A program made the translations under genes and the position numbers. Below, piece after piece: positions 1 through 12,746 of a stretch of 64,000 nt of DNA (the first letter of the stretch is position 1; each line of letters opens with the position of its first letter). The DNA lies in contig CM077594.1 of assembly GCA_039654915.1 (NCBI GenBank), positions 12,366,001 to 12,430,000 of the forward strand, in the 5' to 3' direction. This DNA is from Aquilaria yunnanensis (lineage: Eukaryota; Streptophyta; Magnoliopsida; Malvales; Thymelaeaceae). Below the pieces are notes generated by a model. It saw only the letters and a list, made by a program, of their open reading frames with translations, made no database searches and was not told the origin of the DNA.

Positions 1-87
1 TCTTTATTATTATTATTATTATTATTATTCCATTATAAGCTACTAACCTTATTATTATTAACAACTAACTCTACTAACTTTACTAAC

Positions 88-142
<55 letters not shown>

Positions 143-1443
143 GTTCATGGAAGGTAATACCTCCTATTTATTTATTTTTCAGTGGATGGCCAAAAAGCCC
201 CACTTTATTTACTATTTATTGACCTTTAATTTTCCTTTATTTACTTTATGTGCTTTTTATTTGTTTATTTATTTATTTATTCGCATATGTTATTTAATTT
301 CTACAATTTTTAAGTGGATGGTCAAAAAGCCCAACTTTATTCTCCTTTAATTTTCCTTTACTTAATTTATGCAAATTTTAATTTTGTAGATGATTAAAAC
401 TTATTTCATTTATTTCACCTTTAGCCATAAAAAATAATAATAATAATAAATAAAAAATAAAATAATAACAAAATAAAAGAAGAAGTTTTTTTTTTATGTG
501 AATAATTAACTTTATTACTTTTAGTGCTAATCAAGAATCCATTTTTATAACAAAGCCCCCATCCTTTATTATTTTGGAATACATATATTTTATAAAAAAA
601 AAAATAAAAAATTAACCTTTTATTCCTTTTATTAAAAATAAAAACTAAAAAAAATCATAACCAGACAATAAAATAAAAATAAATTTTTAAGTATATCTTT
701 TCTTAAAAAAAAATCTTTCATCAAACAAAAAAGAAAAGAATAAGAAAGAAAAAAAGTAAAAAGAAAAAAAAAAGAAAAGAACAAAATAAGAAAATAAAAA
801 TAAAAGAAGAAAAAAAGAACAAAATAAGTTTTTTTAAAAAAAAATTAAAATTAGTTAACATTAAGGTTATTAAAAATCTAAAAGTTCACAAAAATTTATG
901 ACAAATTAAGAATTAAGTTTTTTTTTAAGTTAAAATCCATGTCCGGGTGATCCGATAGGATTCATGGCTTGGAGAAAACATAAATTTTTAAATGAATAAA
1001 ATTAAGTATTAGAATAAAATCCATATTCTGATAATTCGGCAGAATTTATAATATGGATTATCAATTAATAATTAACTAAAATTTTGTTAAATTCCGTGTC
1101 CGGATGATTCGATAGAATCCATGGTTTGGAAATATCAAGTTTGTTATAAAATTGCGCAAATTAATTATCAAGATTTTTTTTAAATCCACATTAATGCATT
1201 AATCCACATCTGGACGATTTCAGTTAAAATTTATAGTTTTGAAAATTAACTGAATTTATTGAAAAGCAAAGCAAAACAAAATTGAAATCAATTAAGGTAC
1301 CAATTTTTGGGCGCTATAACATAGTTGTTTTAGCATAACCGTACTCCCGAACCTTTGAACTCTCGCAGACCATTTTTAGGTGTCCAATCAACCTAAGTGA
1401 AAATCGATTGGTGGCGACTTCCGAAAACCCGCACGTTGCCATA
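1..1443 (+). mobile_element. 3' part of a long LTR (copy A), LTR retrotransposon, left end outside window
   Basis: This stretch matches the distal part of the complete solo LTR at 50633-53133. Both have a TTATTATT/TTACTAAC tract, the phrase GGATGGCCAAAAAGCCC (184-200 here), an A-rich middle, repeated motifs of the type TCCGATAGGATTCATGG (949-965) and an end of the type GTGGCGACTTCCGAAAACCC followed by GTTGCC. It ends near 1443. The large size suggests a Ty3/gypsy-type or non-autonomous derivative, but no coding sequence is attached, so the class is inferred. Whether this is a solo LTR cannot be decided because the other flank is missing. Confidence 0.7.
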
Positions 1444-1990
1444 ATCCATAAGCAACCACAATGTATATACAAACATATACACTAAATAAGTTCATGCACA
1501 AACTTGTCGAACTAAAGGCATTTCCTTGGTAGCTAAGTACCCAATATGTAAAAAGTCTGAGATTACCAAGATAACTCCCACCTGAGCACAGAAGCTCCAG
1601 AAATGAGAGATCCAACTTCTCTTTGTGCACTTTGCATGTATCTGTCAAGTCCATTTTAAATAACTTAGTTAGTACAATAATAGTACTAACCAATAACTTA
1701 GAATCATTAAAGATTCATAGTATTTTAAATACCTGCACCAAAACCTTGCTTAACAACCCTTTAGTGGGTGTTAGGTTTCACACTACTAGTATCTGCACAA
1801 TGTGATACTTAAGGGAGTGAGAATCATAAATTCCCAATAAGGAATTAAATACCTGCAAAATAAACTTTAGAACCCAGCATATATAACATATATACGCATC
1901 TTAACGTGAGCTCAAAACGTTATGAGGTCTTGACTAATGACCACTAGTACAGGTTCTATGGCGGGGAACCCATCCTCAACTTAGTCCTTC

Positions 1991-2160
1991 TTACAAGAGC
2001 TTAACTCTTGCCTTAGCAAGCTTGGCTTGCCATTACTTCCCTTACTCTTACAAGAGCTTAACTCTTGCCTTAGCAAGCTTAGCTTGTCATTACTTTCCCT
2101 TACTCTTACAAGAGCTTAACTCTTGCCTTAGCAAGTTTGGCTTGCCATTACTTGCCCTTA
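1991..2160. repeat. Minisatellite, three units of about 57 bp
   Basis: Three successive copies begin with TTACAAGAGCTTAACTCTTG at 1991, 2048 and 2106. Each contains short palindromes (AAGAGCTTAACTCTT and AAGCTTGGCTTGCC-like), so single strands could fold into hairpins. The copies differ by only a few substitutions. Confidence 0.9.
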
Positions 2161-2189
2161 TTCACACTGTACAGGAGTTCTTAGTGGCT

Positions 2190-2341
2190 CATTCTTACAA
2201 AGCTTGGTAGCTTAGCTAGGGTACTCTTGAGCGTCAAAGCTCATCTTAAATACTTAGTACCCTGTCATTCTTACTAAGCTTAGTAGCTTAGCTAGGGTAC
2301 TCTTGAGCATCAAAGCCCATCTTGAATACTTAGTACCCTGT
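2190..2341. repeat. Tandem duplication, two units of 76 bp
   Basis: Units at 2190-2265 and 2266-2341 both run from CATTCTTAC through GTAGCTTAGCTAGGGTACTC to CTTAGTACCCTGT, with a handful of differences. The block directly follows the 57-bp minisatellite. Confidence 0.9.
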
Positions 2342-3650
2342 ATACTTACTTAAGGGCTATTTAATTACATAGTCCTTAAATCACTTCTTGTCCACCTCTT
2401 ACTCACTTAATTAATGCATTGTAAAACTCATAATGCATCAATTTAAACTTGAACTTAAAATCCTTTACCTTGAATAATTAATGCAAGCAAGCACCAACTT
2501 CCATGTCTTTATGGTCTCGGTTTTGTATCCTTCTTTGTACCTTTATAGTAGCTTAAGTATTTCTCTTTTAATTGATCATTTAGCTACATAAATAAACCAT
2601 AATTAGGACAATATTACAACATTTTTATGGTTTAAATGGTTAGGAATAACCATCTCAATGGATTCCAATTAATCGGCCATTTATTTAACACACAACAACA
2701 CCGGTTTCGGTGTTGTATCCTTTCAACTCCAAGACCAAAAAATCTAGGCTCCTATTGATTATTTCTCTTATAATCAACTAAGAACCAATATAAACACATT
2801 AAATCCAACCATTTTTCAGCACAAATAACCCAAAAAAATATGGACACATCCAAACCGAATCAACAAATAACTAGGCTTTTAGCCTTCTTTCAATAACTTG
2901 GCTCAAATGGGTTTTAAACGTATTTTTGCCTTCACAAGCTAACAAAAACTGATTATAAAACACTTAATTCTGCATTTATAAACCCATAAAAATTCTGGAA
3001 TTAATCAAAAATAAGAAAAAAAATTGAATTAATTCTTACCTTTCTTACTTAAGCTTAATTTCCAAGCTTTTCTTGTTGTTTTTCTCTTAAGAAAACAACA
3101 AGAACTAAGCTCAATTCAGTAGATCCAAAAATTACAGAGCCTTATGAAGGTCAAAAATAGGGGAAGAACAAAACAAAACTTACTTGAACAAATAGCTTGA
3201 AATTCAAGCCTAGGATGGTCCCATACTTGATTTTCCTTAAAAAATTTGCTTAATTGTGCTTGGATTTGATGGATTGGAGCTTGGATTTGGTTAGCAATGG
3301 AGTTTTGGAGAGGAGATAGTGCTCTTGGGTGGTCTGGAACTTGTGGAAGAAGTTGGCCGAGCAATTAATGAGAAGTCAACTTATGTAGGCTTTAATTGCA
3401 CATGCCACGCATATGGTGTCTTCTTTGTACACAATAGTACATTGGGGACTTATTCAGAACTGCCCAGAAAAATTAGGACCAAAATCAGAATTATTCCGCG
3501 CCTGAATCCTTCTTTATCTTAATTACATGACCAGTCCTCAGCTTTGACAGATGTGCAATTTAGGCCTGATACTTTTGAAGGTTACATAAAAACCATTCAT
3601 AGACAATTTAGTCAAGTCACAATTTCACCAGGGTAGAGTGGGAATCACGA

Positions 3651-5185
3651 AAAAAATTGTGATACCTTAAATTTAATAAATTTCCAACATCTACCCAACC
3701 GTGAAATAAAAATGGGTCACTATATGAAATGACTAAAATGTCCTTCTTGGTCCAGTTTACTTAAATGACCAATTTTGTTCTCTTTAAGCTACTATACTTT
3801 ATTAAACCGAGAATTTGCTTGCATTAAATATTCTAAGCACATTAAATTACTAAAATAACCAAAGTTACCTTAGTAATTATGTCCGGATTTTGGAGAGCCA
3901 TTACAATCTTGCTTATTGATTTCAGGAGGCATTTCCAAGGGCCTGGTGTCTGGTATGGACCATGAATTTCAATGCAAATATAAATAGGTTTTCCATATTT
4001 GAACTTTTGCGTTGTAGTTACTGCTTCATGTCTGCTTTTAACCTTGGAAGAAGTTTTGGTTCAAAGTCTTGGTCAAGTGATGAGACTTCCTATTCATGGA
4101 TGTAAGTAACCCTTGATTTTAGTACTAAGGTTTGAGTTGTTTTAGAAACATTATGAAAAATTTCCTCTTTCCCTTTCTAGAGACACTTATATTTGAACTT
4201 GACTTTGTAAGCAACAAAAAAAAAATCAAAAGAAATAAGTCATAGAAGTTTAGACTAATAAACACTACAATTGACTAACCACCCAATTTAGCCAATCTTA
4301 GGGTGATAAATCTCAAGAAGTAGGTTTTTAGTTTTATGTTTAATAATTTGTTAGAGAGAAAAAACAACCGAGGAAATGGTGCAAGATGGAGTTTGATCAA
4401 ACATTAATTCAAGTTAATAAAGTAAGACTCTTTACTTATGAGACAAAAGAAGAACTTTGGATATTAGAAGCTAGGACTGAAGATGTCCATTAAGTTAGTC
4501 AAACTTTGTTGATTCTGAGCTAGACTTGAAATTGCTCATGTTTTTGGATAACTTTTAACTATATAAGATGACTGTGCATATCAACTTTGATTTATGGCCA
4601 TCCACTAAACTTCCTGTTTTATGACCTTTTCACAGCTTTTGGATCTTGGTTCTGAGATCAATATGATGATTTTTGCTAGACAAGCTTGATCCTTCTAACT
4701 TTTATCGTACTTTTTTATTATTCTACACTTGCTCCAAAGCTTTGATCTTAGTTTATGCCACTTTTTTACTTCTTGATTATAATGTTTTTCTATTATAGTT
4801 CAGGATTATAGAATGCCTTTGGTTTCCACTTAAGTGGGGAGCCTACTAAAAGCAAGTTGTGGTAATGCTACAAAGCAGATCCTTGAAATTTTTGCTCTAC
4901 CTAATCATATAATAGTTTTAGTCAAATAGTCCCCATTAGGCTCTATACTTTCAAACATGCTTTTAGCTATTGGGACCTCTCTTATGTTAGAATTGCCAAT
5001 TTATTGAGAAGGAACAAAATATATATGTATATTCATCTTTCTAATAATAGATGACTTAATCGTTAAAATGACATTGTTGATGAATTTCGTTGGTGTAGAT
5101 ATATATAATTTGTCTATATTTTATAATTGCCTAATTGTAGAAACACAATAATATGGTAATGTGTGTAGGACTAAGAAAAAGGAGA

Positions 5186-5219
<34 letters not shown>

Positions 5220-5264
5220 CTATAAGTTACAAAAAATGACTGTTAACTAATGAAGACCTACCAT
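3651..5264. other. Intergenic DNA, nothing recognised
   Basis: No frame shows a known domain. The stretch is AT-rich and contains a TG dinucleotide run at about 5193-5219. It may be old, unrecognisable repeat sequence. Confidence 0.5.
5193..5219. repeat. (TG)n microsatellite
   Basis: An uninterrupted run of about 13 TG dinucleotides, preceded by an AT dinucleotide stretch. Confidence 0.95.
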
Positions 5265-5576
5265 CACTAATTTAGTCACAGATAGTTGTCGCTAATTTAG
5301 TGACGGCTAATGTTAGCAACAGCTAGTCTTCGCTAAGTTGTTAGCGAAAGTTAGTCGCGCTAATTCACTGGCAACAGGTTGGTGTTGGAAAATTAGTTAC
5401 TATCGTTTTTGTAAAGATTGGTCGTCACTAACTAGCGATTGTAGCCGTTGCTAAGTTATTAGCAGCGAGTAAATTAACCACGATAAATTTAGCAATGGCT
5501 GATTGTTGCTACAAACAATTTAGGGACGATTAGCTGTCGCTAATATCCATCACTAAAACACATTTTTTTTGTAGTG
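5265..5576. mobile_element. CACTA-type transposon terminal fragment
   Basis: The stretch is packed with GCTAATTTAGTGACGG-like words in both orientations, the same vocabulary as the sub-terminal arrays of the CACTA element at 31026-36934. It ends in TTTTTTGTAGTG at 5576, matching a CACTA right terminus. I could not find a partner CACTAC end with a matching 3-bp duplication upstream, so it is probably truncated. Confidence 0.6.
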
Positions 5577-6890
5577 GGAATTGAAGCGCAGTATGATAAT
5601 AATGATCTAATTTCAAGAATAGCAATAGCGGCTGGGATCTGTCCAAATTAACTGTTCTTTGATACCTGATCAGGGACCCTGGCAGCCTCCCTAAAATATG
5701 CTTAGCCACAATCAAAGGAAATCCCTCCAGGATCGGATCAATACACTGACCAGGCATAACTCAGCTCAAAATTAGAAGAGGGAAGCATAATTTTTTTACC
5801 AAGTGTTTATATGACTTTATGGTTCGTGCTATTGAACATTAAAATGTACATATGTGATTTTGATTTTATTTCTATACTAATAACTTAATTTGTTTTTTTT
5901 TTTTTTTGTACAATTAAATTCCACTTTTGACTTAATTATCGTAGTATTCGTGTATGACCAAGAATAAATTTACCAACACAGTAACCCATGATACAGACTA
6001 AGAGACCTCGTGTCCAAAAGATATAGTTAAATACTTAAGTCTCAATTGGCAACAATGAGGAGATAAGAATTTGTTCGTTTCTTCGTTTATTAGCTCTTTT
6101 TTAATGTGATTGCATTTGACTGGGCATAGCCATGGGTAAGGTTAAAGATCTCTTTTTGCGCGAAATAAAAACGACAAAAATTGGTCATATTTGGCGTACG
6201 TAGACTAATTTGGATGTTAGGGGGTTATAAGTTTACCCCACATCAGCAATTTTATTTTGGTAATGATATTGTTTCTCATCATTTTGCTTTTAAGTATTTG
6301 TCTTAAAAAAAGAGCAAACAAGTGCTGTCAAAAAACAGGAAAGAAAGTAAAGTTAACGTTCTGAGTGAATTTCCTAGTAGGTTTTTCATAACAAAAAAAT
6401 AAAACAATTTTGTGTTTTGTTCCAAATTAAAATCACCTTTGAAACTACTTTGACGACTCCTGGCGAATGAAGAATATTGCAAAATCATTTAAAATAAAGT
6501 CAGCACGATTTTGGTTATAAAGAACAAAATCTTTGTAAGACAAGAACATCCTTTCTGCACTAATCCACAAAATCTTTGTAAGACAAGAACATCCTTTCTG
6601 CACTAATCCAGAAACTTTTTATTATATAAAATGAATACATTTGCATAAATAAACTAGTCATTTGATTCAATCTTGTTTTGCTTGTACTAGTATTTTACTT
6701 TCTTTATTTTCGCTTGCAAAAAATTAAATATTTTTAATGATTCCATCTTAAAGTAAGTAGACTAACTGACTATCTGTGACGATATTATAACGTTCCTGGT
6801 ATTTTTAACAAGTCTAATTAACTCAGCTAAAAGTAAAAACTTCACAGCTGCTCCTGGAGAATTTTTGGTTACGAAGAAGAATATATAATA
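5577..6890. other. Intergenic DNA, nothing firmly recognised
   Basis: The antisense frame at 5530-5757 looks slightly exon-like but I cannot assign it to a family. The rest is AT-rich with no clear gene. It contains a direct 43-bp duplication at 6524-6609. Confidence 0.45.
6524..6609. repeat. 43-bp tandem duplication
   Basis: Units 6524-6566 and 6567-6609 are identical as far as I can read, both starting ACAAAATCTTTGTAAGACAA. Identity suggests a recent slippage or repair event. Confidence 0.9.
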
Positions 6891-7525
6891 TGTTACAACC
6901 CTGTTGGAATGGAGTAAAAGACTATTATACTGACTGCCAGTCTGCCACCAAAATGGACCACTTCAATGTGTATGTACCTGGCTGAATTAGATTATGAAAT
7001 TCTGGGAAATTTTGGTTATTTTTACAAAAATCTGGGCTAATTTGACAAATCAAGCAAAATTTGGGCTAAATTGCAATTTCGTATAAAAATGGGTACCAGA
7101 TCAGTAGCTTAAGAGAGTTTTTGGACTAAACCTGCCAATTTGACCAAATTATGTCCAAACCTTCAAATTGAATTTGGTTTAGTTTAAACCTAGTTAATCT
7201 TGCCTAAGATCCCCTAGTATAAATATGAGTCACTATTTGATAGAAAAGAAGGGAAGAAATTCGTAACTCCAAGCTTCTAGCTAAAAAAGGAAAACTACAG
7301 CCTTTAGCACCTGATTTTTCGCTCACAGCTCTCCTGAAACCCTAACCTTTTCCTTGCTAGCGCCGCCGCCACGCTCGATGCTCTGGTTCTCCTGCTTGAC
7401 ACCTTCAACTTCCAGTGACCTCCAGTCACCCTCAGTTGTTGTCTCATCTCTCGTCCTGCAACCGTCCCAGTAGTTTCCCCACTGCCGTCAATGCTAGAAC
7501 GAGGGAGAGACACTAGTCACATCTC

Positions 7526-7780
7526 TGTTGGGGTTGCTATAGTCCTAGCTAAAAGTGATAGATGTTTGTTAGGATTCTGTTATGTTAATAACTCTTACTT
7601 GCTTGGACAAGTGGATAAGTGCTAGTTATTTCCCTTAGTCATTTTACCACGTTTATGTTAAACAATATGTGGGTTGTTTTGATTTGATTTTATCTCTTTG
7701 TAAGGCTTATATAAGCCAACGTTTACTTCAAGTTAATAACACTCTTGCATTCAAGTGAACTCAGAAACTAAGTTTCAACA
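7526..7780 (+). repeat. Left LTR of outer copia
   Basis: 255 bp beginning TGTTGGGGTTGC and ending AGTTTCAACA. It contains GGCTTATATAAGCC (a TATA-like palindrome at 7707-7720), a plausible core promoter. It differs from the right LTR at a moderate number of positions, so the element is not recent. Confidence 0.93.
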
Positions 7781-7783
7781 TTT

Positions 7784-7795
7784 TGGTATCAGAGC
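7784..7795 (+). promoter_or_regulatory. Primer-binding site, tRNA-iMet, outer copia
   Basis: TGGTATCAGAGC, the complement of the 3' end of plant initiator tRNA-Met, lies three bases after the left LTR. This fixes element orientation as plus. Confidence 0.93.
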
Positions 7796-7862
7796 ATCCC
7801 TAAGGGGCTTGAGTGAGTGTGATCAGGAGCCGCAGTCTCCTAACAAAGAAAGAGTGAGAAAG

Positions 7863-9028
7863 ATGTCAATTGAAGGAGGAAGTTTTGTACAGCCAGGCAT
7901 ACCTAAGTTTAATGGTTACTATGACCATTGGGCTATGCTCATGGAAAACTTTCTTCAATCAAAGGAGTATTAGTACTTGGTAGATAAGGGGATTCTCACC
8001 ATAACTGAAGGCACACAAACCAATGGAGGCAGAAAGTAAGAAGATTGAAGAACAACGTTTGAAAGATTTAAAGGTGAAGAACTACCTTTTCTAGGCCATC
8101 GACAGAACCATTATGGAGATGATTCTTGACAAGGGAAGTTCAAAGAGCATCTAGGACTCGATGAAGCAAAAGTATCAAAGGACAACAATAGTAGAAAGGG
8201 CTCAGTTGCAAGCTTTAAGGAAAAAGTTTGAAATGTTCCAGATGAAAGAATGCGATAAGGTGGGCAAGTACTTTGCTCAAACATTCATAATTGTGAACAA
8301 GATGAAGATACATAGTGAGGAGATAACTCAGGTTGCAATTATTGAGAAAATCCAGAGGTCAATGACCTCAAAATTCAATTACACAGTATGCTCAATAGAA
8401 GAGCAAATGACTTGAATGTACTGACAATAGATCAGCTACAAAGTAGCCTACTGGTTCATGAGCAGAGAATGAACCATCATAATGAAGATGGAAAGGATGA
8501 CCAAGCCTTGAAGGTTTCTTATGGGGAATGACTTGAAGAGCTAGAGGCAGAGGTAGGGAATCTGTTTGAGGTCGAGGGAGAGGTAGAGGTAGACAACCTC
8601 TAAACAAGATGGAATGTTTTAACCGTCATAAACTAGGGCACCTTTAGTGCAAATGCCCTAGTTGGGAGAAAAGGGCCAACTATACTGAAATGGATGAAAA
8701 GGAAGAAATGCTCCCCATGTCATTTGTCGACATGAATAACTCAAAATGGGAAGCAACATGGTTCCTTGATTCTGGTTGCAACAACCATATGTGTGGAAAT
8801 AAGTAGTGGTTTTCCAACCTTGATGAAGTATTCAGACAGTTAGTAAAGCTTGGCAATAATTCAAATATGGAAGTGATGGGGAAAGGCAACAGGATGGGCA
8901 GCTTCAAGAAAAAGGGTTAGCCATACTTATACAACATGGAGAATGCAAGGTGTATCTTCCTAAAAAATGGCTAATCATGACAACAAAGATAACCATAAAC
9001 TGTATGTTTGTTATGATGGGGTGTATGG
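7863..9028 (+). pseudogene. Outer copia gag and protease portion, broken
   Basis: The gag frame starts at the ATG at 7863 (protein begins MSIEGGSFVQPGIPKFNGYY), a typical copia gag N-terminus with the conserved FNGYYDHWA-type segment. It is interrupted by a stop at 7971, resumes around 8161-8415 (MKQKYQRTTIVERAQLQALR) and continues after a frameshift near 8405. A degenerate zinc-knuckle region follows near 8600-8670. A protease-like segment with FLDSGCNNHMCG is at about 8762-8797. The inner copia cuts the frame at 9028. Gag coats the RNA and the aspartic protease matures the polyprotein, but this copy cannot make either. Confidence 0.85.
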
Positions 9029-9221
9029 TGTTGATCTTGACGATTGTATTTCATTTCACCAAATAAAGGTGAGATATATACATGTACAAGAGATTGGGCT
9101 GTTGACCAAATCTCAATTAATAGTAAATCAAATATTCTAATTTTAGCTAATTACCTAATCTATGGGATTTGTTGTCAATACAAGTACGACATATAAATGG
9201 AAAACTTTAATTCCTCTAATA
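9029..9221 (-). repeat. Inner copia LTR (3' LTR in element orientation)
   Basis: 193 bp, TGTTGATCTTGAC...CCTCTAATA on the plus strand. It is followed on the plus strand by TGCCCCCTC, the complement of a GAGGGGGCA polypurine tract at 9222-9230. Confidence 0.93.
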
Positions 9222-9289
9222 TGCCCCCTCAAGATGGAGCTCGATCAGAGAGTCCAATCTTGATTTTTAACAGTTGAAAGCGATTGCGT

Positions 9290-12200
9290 GGAAGAGGTTT
9301 GGTCAAGACATCAGCCAGTTAATCTTCTGAGGAAATATGGGTGACACGCAGAGCTCCACTTTGTACTTGATCCTAAATAAAATGATAATCAATTGCAACA
9401 TGCTTCATTCGTGAATGGAAGACTAGATTGGAACAAAGATGGGTTGCACTAATGTTGTCACAATAGATAACTGGAGCAACAGGAAGACATATGTAAAGCT
9501 CAGTTAGAAGAGAACAAATCCAACGTAGGTCAACAGCTGTAGAAGCAACAACACGATATTTAGCTTCAGTGGAGGAGCGGGCAACTGTACACTGTTTCTT
9601 GGAGGACCAGGAGATGGGATTGCGACCGAGGTAAACAATGTAGGCACTGGTGGAGGTTTAGTCATCCTTATTACCGGCCCAGTCAGCATCAGAGAAGGCA
9701 TGAAGAGATAGAGAAGTGTCACGATGCAAGGGAAGACCATGATCAGCTGTACCAGAGAGATGGTGAAGTAGGCGCTTGATAGCATTCCAATGATCAGTAA
9801 AAGGCCGATGCATAAACTGAGACAACTTATTAATAGCATAGGCAATATCAAGGTGAGTGAGGCATAAGTATTGGAGGCTTCCAACTACTGTTCTGTATTC
9901 AGAAGGATCTGGCAAACAGTGCCGGAGAGAGCTGTAAGTGTTGACTCAGTGGCAAATGGAATGGTGACAGATTTGGCTCCTGTCATATTTGTGCGAGCAA
10001 GGAGGTTTGTAATGTATTTGCACTGAGTGAGAAGTAAACCAGTGGGAGTAGTTACAACTTCAACACCAAGAAAGTAAGTCAAATCACCAAGATCTTTGAT
10101 GGAGAATCTTTTGCCGAGAAGAGCAATGAACCGTTGAACTGTAGGGGCATTCCTTCCTGTAATAATTATGTCATCAACATACACAAGGAGATAGACTAGA
10201 TTACCGTTAGTGTTGAAGAAAAAGAGTGATGTGCCCGCATGAGAGTTTGTAAACCTAGAGGCTATAAGAAATTGCCTTAGCTCATGGTACCAGGCCCATG
10301 GTGCTTGTTTAAGACTGTATATAGCCTTGCGTAACTTGCATACATGTGTAGGATTATCACGATCAATAAAACCTGGTGGTTGGGCCATGAAAACATCTTC
10401 AGAGAGATGACCTTGTAGAAAGGCATTGTTGACATCGAGTTGATGAAGAGACCACCATTGACTCACAACAAGACTAAGGACCAAGCAAACAGTAGTAGGT
10501 TTAACAACTGGACTGAATGTGTTGTAATAATCAATATCGGGACATTGATGTTTGTACCTGTCAATAGAGCCATTAGGTAAACGTTTAATTCTATAAATCC
10601 ATTTATAACCGACAAGGTTTTGCGTGGAATCAGGGGGGACAAGTTCCCATGTTCCATTTCGTACAAGAGCATCGTACTCCTCAGACATAGCCTGATGCCA
10701 TATGGGATCTTTGAGGACTTGAGTTAATGTGTGTGGCACAAGAGGATGGTTCGAGGTGAGAGTAGCGGTAAGATTAAGTTTTTGGATAGGTTTATGGATG
10801 TCGTTTTTAGCACGAGTGGTCATGGTATGGGTGTTGGTGGGTGGGTTTGGATTAGGGAAGTCTGGTGAAAGTGGTAGAGAAGTAGATGAGGGATTATTGG
10901 TTGTGTTTATGGAAAGTTCTGGGCAATAAGATGGTATGGCTTGGTCTGTCGAAGTTTGGCTAGGAGGAAGTGGAGTTTCGGAAGAGGTGCGATGGTCGAC
11001 CAAAGATTGAGTGTGAGAGGGATCCGAATTTAGGGACGAGGCTGTGGAGGTTGTGTTGAGTGGTGTAACCTTAGTGGGAAGAAGAGAAGTTGACAGAAAC
11101 CAATTTGGGAGTGTTTGTGGACTTGGACGACTGAGATGACTTTGAATGGAGTTGAATGGAAAGACAGATTCCACAAATTGGACATCACGGGATGTGTAGA
11201 GTTTGGACGTGGAAGGATCAAGACATAGACAGGCACTTTGGGTGAGGGAGTACCCAACAAACACATAAGGGATGGATCAAGACTCAAGTTTATGACTAGA
11301 ATAGGGATGAAGCCATGGATAGCACAAGCAACCAAAGATATGGATTTTTGTGTAGTTTGGTGGAGAACTGAATAGGGACTCATAAGGAGAGAAAAGGGAG
11401 AGTGTAGGTGCGGGCATGCGGTTAATTAGATACACAACGGTTGCAAAGGCATAGTTCTAGTAGATAAGCGGAAGGAAAGCGTGAGTGAGTAGAGAAAGAC
11501 CGGTTTCAACAATATGTCGATGTCGGCGTTCAAAGAGACCATTGTGTTCAGGTGTGTGTGGGGGAAAGGTGAGATGAGAGATTCCATGAAGAGATAGGAA
11601 GTGATCTAATGCTTGATATTCCCCACCATTGTCGGAGTAAATAGTGACAATGAAGTGTTTTAAGTGATTTTCTACTAGGGTTTTGAAATGAATAAAGACA
11701 TCACAGACATGAGATTTCTTCTTTAAGGGGTAATACCAGACATAACGTGTAAAGTGATCAACAAAAATGACATAATACTTGAAGTCATCTACAGAATAAA
11801 TGGGGGAGGTCCAAACATCTGAAAATATGATTTGTAAGGGGTGAGATGAGGTAATTGTAGAGGTGGAAAAAGGAAGCTTGTGACTTTTATTACGTAAGCA
11901 TGCATTACAGTGGGAGTTTTGTGACATAGAATAAGGCAAAGAGAATGTTGACATAATACGTTGAAGAATGTGGGATGACGGATGGCCTAATCTAGAGTGC
12001 CATTCAGAGGAAGTGGTCTTGACACTGGAAAAGATAACAAGTGGAGAAGACGATATTGGAGAAGAGGTTGGCCACTCATAGACGCCATCTTTAGTGTTTC
12101 CTGTTAAAAGGATTGCCCCCGTGCTAAGATTCTTAACATAAAAGACAGTGGGTAAGAATTCAATAGAAACATGATTAGTATTGCAAAGTTGATAGATAGA

Positions 12201-12746
12201 AATAAGGTTCTTTTTCATGTTAGGCACGCAAAGGATATTATGTAAATGAAAGGTGCGAGTAGGGGTAGGAAGAGTGGTTTAACTAGTGTGGGTGATGGAA
12301 AGACCTGAGCCGTCACCAATCGTAACGTCATCAGACCCTGCATAAGGAGTGTGAAGTGAAAGATTGTTCAAATCCATGGTGACATGATGCGATGCCCCAC
12401 TATCAAGCAGCCAAGTGGGGGTGTCAGTGGTCTCAAGGGATGCAAAATGTGCACATGGTTGCTATGGAGAGGCAGGACGTTGAGCCTGTGGGCGTGTTGC
12501 TGATGGAGCGAATGAAGATTGAGTATTGACAAGACGATAAAGGGGGCATTGTTTGACAGTGTGTCCTTGAGCACCACATCCTTGGCAATACCCAAGATAT
12601 GGTCGTGGTGTAGGACGATCATTACGCAGAACGTTTGATTGTTGTCCTTGATGGTGAAAAGCGGTTGTGGAAGGATGCCAAGGTCGATTATTGCGTTGAT
12701 TGACAGGGTTCGCGATGGCCGGGAAGAATGAAGGTGGTGCCTGTGA
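9290..12746 (-). pseudogene. Inner copia pol: protease, integrase, reverse transcriptase, RNase H
   Basis: On the minus strand the zinc knuckle is near 12580. A protease motif WLLDSGASHHVT lies near 12400. The pre-integrase region and integrase are at 12227-11457, with HSRLGHPS, CNACLRNKSHKLPF and YSDNGGEYQALDHF. Reverse transcriptase lies within 11264-9885, with WKWIYRIK-like and LLVYVDDIIITGRN motifs. RNase H is at 9915 to about 9290 (SDADWAGNKDD). Damage is limited: a Trp-to-stop near 11457, an Arg (CGA) to TGA change near 11265, a one-base frameshift near 9900, and a stop just after WAGNKDD. Most catalytic residues survive. Proteins from an intact relative would be needed for it to move. 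Confidence 0.9.

Larger units (their letters stand above)
1444..3650. other. Gene-free region with minisatellites
   Basis: I see no coding sequence with family resemblance here. Open frames are short and lack recognisable motifs. The only clear structure is two adjacent tandem-repeat blocks at 1991-2341, listed separately. It could be internal sequence of the retroelement whose LTR ends at 1443, or host intergenic DNA. Confidence 0.5.

Noticed and set aside
4263..5576. Pairing CACTACAA at 4263 with GTAGTG at 5576 as one CACTA element
   Set aside because: The flanking triplets do not match, and the left side lacks the sub-terminal words of the right side.
5530..5757. Antisense open frame that might be a host exon fragment
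   Set aside because: The wording looks protein-like (GSLIRYQRTVNLDRSQ) but I cannot assign it, and part overlaps the CACTA terminus. Not enough for a gene call.
7304..7513. Antisense Arg/Ser-rich frame before the outer copia
   Set aside because: It is in the GC-rich leader part of LTR B, with no conserved domain and the wrong strand for the element.
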